Shown here: positions 62,897-64,000 of the stretch, one piece after another
Position numbering within the stretch: position 1 is the first letter of the stretch
How the letters are laid out: each line of letters starts with the position of its first letter
Assembly (NCBI RefSeq): GCF_947503875.1
Contig: NZ_CANNFH010000002.1
Span: 434,001-498,000, forward strand
Direction of reading: 5' to 3'
DNA: 64,000 nt
Source of the DNA: an uncultured Polaribacter sp.
GTDB lineage: Bacteria; Bacteroidota; Bacteroidia; Flavobacteriales; Flavobacteriaceae
Notes under the pieces: generated by a model
The model's input: the letters and a program-made list of their open reading frames with translations, nothing else
Database searches by the model: none
Told to the model about the DNA's origin: nothing
Translations under genes and position numbers: made by a program

Positions 62897-63223
62897 ATGA
62901 ATATAGAAAACGCACAAAAACAGGTAGACGATTGGATTAAAACCCACGGAGTAAGGTATTTTAATGAACTTACTAATATGGCACAGTTAACGGAAGAAGT
63001 TGGCGAAGTTGCACGAATTATTGCCAGACGTTATGGTGAACAAAGTGAAAAAGAATCTGATAAAAATAAAGATTTAGGTGAAGAGTTGGCAGATGTACTA
63101 TTTGTGGTTTTGTGCTTGGCAAATCAAACCGGAATAAATTTACAAGATGCTTTTGAAAAAAAATTAGATATAAAAACAAAACGAGATCACGATCGTCATC
63201 ACAATAACGAAAAATTAAAATAA
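62897..63223 (+). CDS. MazG-like nucleotide pyrophosphohydrolase
   Basis: This 108-aa all-helical protein has the MazG/MazG-like metal site: 'TEEVGEVARIIARRYGEQ' (EExxE) and 'DLGEELADVLFVVLCLANQTGINL' (ExxD). It hydrolyses (d)NTPs to monophosphates and pyrophosphate, probably cleaning non-canonical nucleotides. It ends 1 bp before the next gene. Confidence 0.9.
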   Translation: MNIENAQKQVDDWIKTHGVRYFNELTNMAQLTEEVGEVARIIARRYGEQSEKESDKNKDLGEELADVLFVVLCLANQTGINLQDAFEKKLDIKTKRDHDRHHNNEKLK

Positions 63224-63224
63224 A

Positions 63225-63473
63225 ATGACTTTTTTAGAAAAAATTAAACAACCTGTTTTTTGGAGAAATTTAGCTAAGGTTGCCATTCCGTTTTTTATAA
63301 TGGTTACATTAATTTCTTTATTTATGAACAGCTGGCGCGATATTTTTGCCGGCGATTTCGCAAAGGTAAATGAGGTGAATTTTGCTGATGGAAAATGGAA
63401 ATCTTTTTGGGGAATAAAAATCTTTATTTGTTTCTTCTATGCACTTTGGATAACTAATAAAAAAATGAAGTAG
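63225..63473 (+). CDS. Small membrane protein of unknown function
   Basis: This 82-aa protein has two hydrophobic segments ('VAIPFFIMVTLISLFMNSW' and 'FWGIKIFICFFYALWIT') and a short loop between them. It starts 1 bp after the MazG-like gene and is translated with it. I recognise no family. Confidence 0.78.
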   Translation: MTFLEKIKQPVFWRNLAKVAIPFFIMVTLISLFMNSWRDIFAGDFAKVNEVNFADGKWKSFWGIKIFICFFYALWITNKKMK

Positions 63474-63540
63474 AATAAAGAGGAAAATTCTATTAATACA
63501 TATATAGTTGGCCTTTTTGCGTTTTTATTTAGAGCGATAG

Positions 63541-63945
63541 ATTATTTGAATCTCAAAAATAATATGAACTCTAAAAATTCAATGAACATTAACTAAGTCA
63601 GTCTGAGCCTGTCGAAGACCAGATAATACTTATAACTTTGTGTAAAACACTTCGACAAGCTCAGTGTGACTTTTTGAGTTTGTATTGTATTTATATTGAG
63701 CTATAATTTATTTTATTATCAAAAATAATATAAACGCTAAAATTTCAATTAATACTATCTAAGTCAGTCTGAGCTTTTCGAAGATATCATAATACTGCCA
63801 ACGTTGTGGAGAGCACTTCGACAAGATCAGTGTGACTTTTTTGAGTTTTTATTGTATTTATATTAAGCTATAATTTTTTTGAATCTTAAAAAATAATCTA
63901 AAATCCAAAAATTTAATCGATACTATCTACGTCAGTGTGACTTTT
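63541..63945. repeat. Three tandem ~167-bp units built of inverted arms
   Basis: A unit beginning ATTATTTGAATCTCAAAAAT and carrying arms GTCAGTCTGAGC..GTCGAAG (63597-63617) and CTTCGACAAGCTCAGTGTGAC-type (63650-63670) repeats at about 63710 (arms 63763-63783 and 63816-63836). The third unit from about 63878 has only GTCAGTGTGAC (63931-63941), as if arms had fused by internal deletion. Unit starts are 166-168 bp apart. No open frame. 63474-63540 and 63946-64000 hold nothing else. Confidence 0.8.
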
Positions 63946-64000
63946 GAATTTCAACTAAAACCTAAATTACTTAATCCAACTGAATCAAATCTATATCACT

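Noticed and set aside
63541..63945. CRISPR array
   Set aside because: Units are 166-168 bp with inverted arms; no short direct repeats with unique spacers and no cas genes nearby.

Overview
This window is a chromosomal segment from an AT-rich member of the Bacteroidetes, most likely a marine Flavobacteriaceae of the Polaribacter/Tenacibaculum type. The evidence is the low GC content, the A-rich leaders without Shine-Dalgarno sequences, many promoters with a TAnnTTTG -7 box, the paired M56/BlaI genes, a degradative-type HMG-CoA reductase next to a GYDIA-type GHMP kinase, and a division cluster without murF, murB or ddl. No phage, transposase, integrase, CRISPR array or rRNA is visible. The only RNA genes I can support are one tRNA-Leu and one candidate small RNA.

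Layout. 1-9000: an M16 lipoprotein protease cut by the window edge, galE with a DegT/DnrJ aminotransferase, a divergent penicillin-acylase-family hydrolase, an RluA-type pseudouridine synthase, engB and an alpha/beta hydrolase. 9022-25151: a complete flavobacterial dcw cluster in one direction (mraZ, rsmH, ftsL-like, ftsI, murE, mraY, murD, ftsW, murG, murC, ftsQ, ftsA, ftsZ). It is preceded by a three-repeat MraZ box and closed by a strong hairpin. 25180-31400: an aspartate-type aminotransferase, a fatty acid desaturase, rsmG with a small unknown gene, glutaminase and lysS.

31418-40442: an accessory-looking stretch. It starts with a promoter-to-terminator small-RNA candidate of about 110 nt and continues with repeat-rich spacers. 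It holds two BlaI-type repressor/M56 BlaR1-like metallopeptidase modules on opposite strands, each with clear but different palindromic operators, and a phnA-like gene between them. 40494-50974: a cyclophilin lipoprotein, a PepSY-like/DUF2490-like pair, an M20 dipeptidase, tRNA-Leu(UAG), manA, a thioesterase, a tail-specific protease, then surE, a small membrane protein, lpxB and an NlpC/P60 lipoprotein. 51000-63473: a ComEC-like channel, a thioredoxin / POT transporter / DPP-IV-like peptidase run suited to peptide use, a prohibitin-like lipoprotein, HMG-CoA reductase fused to a DinB/DUF1569-like domain with a GHMP kinase and a flavoprotein, a redoxin, a MazG-like hydrolase and a small membrane protein. 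63474-64000: non-coding tandem repeats of about 167 bp made of inverted arms.

The dominant theme is the envelope: peptidoglycan precursor synthesis and septation, lipid A disaccharide synthesis, periplasmic and lipoprotein proteases, and two regulated metallopeptidase sensors. The best candidates for something undescribed are the four-hairpin small RNA at 31451-31560, the distinct operator architectures of the two BlaI modules, the repeat-derived N-terminus of MurC, and the HMG-CoA reductase/DinB-like fusion. All functional calls rest on motifs and family knowledge read by eye; no database search was run.
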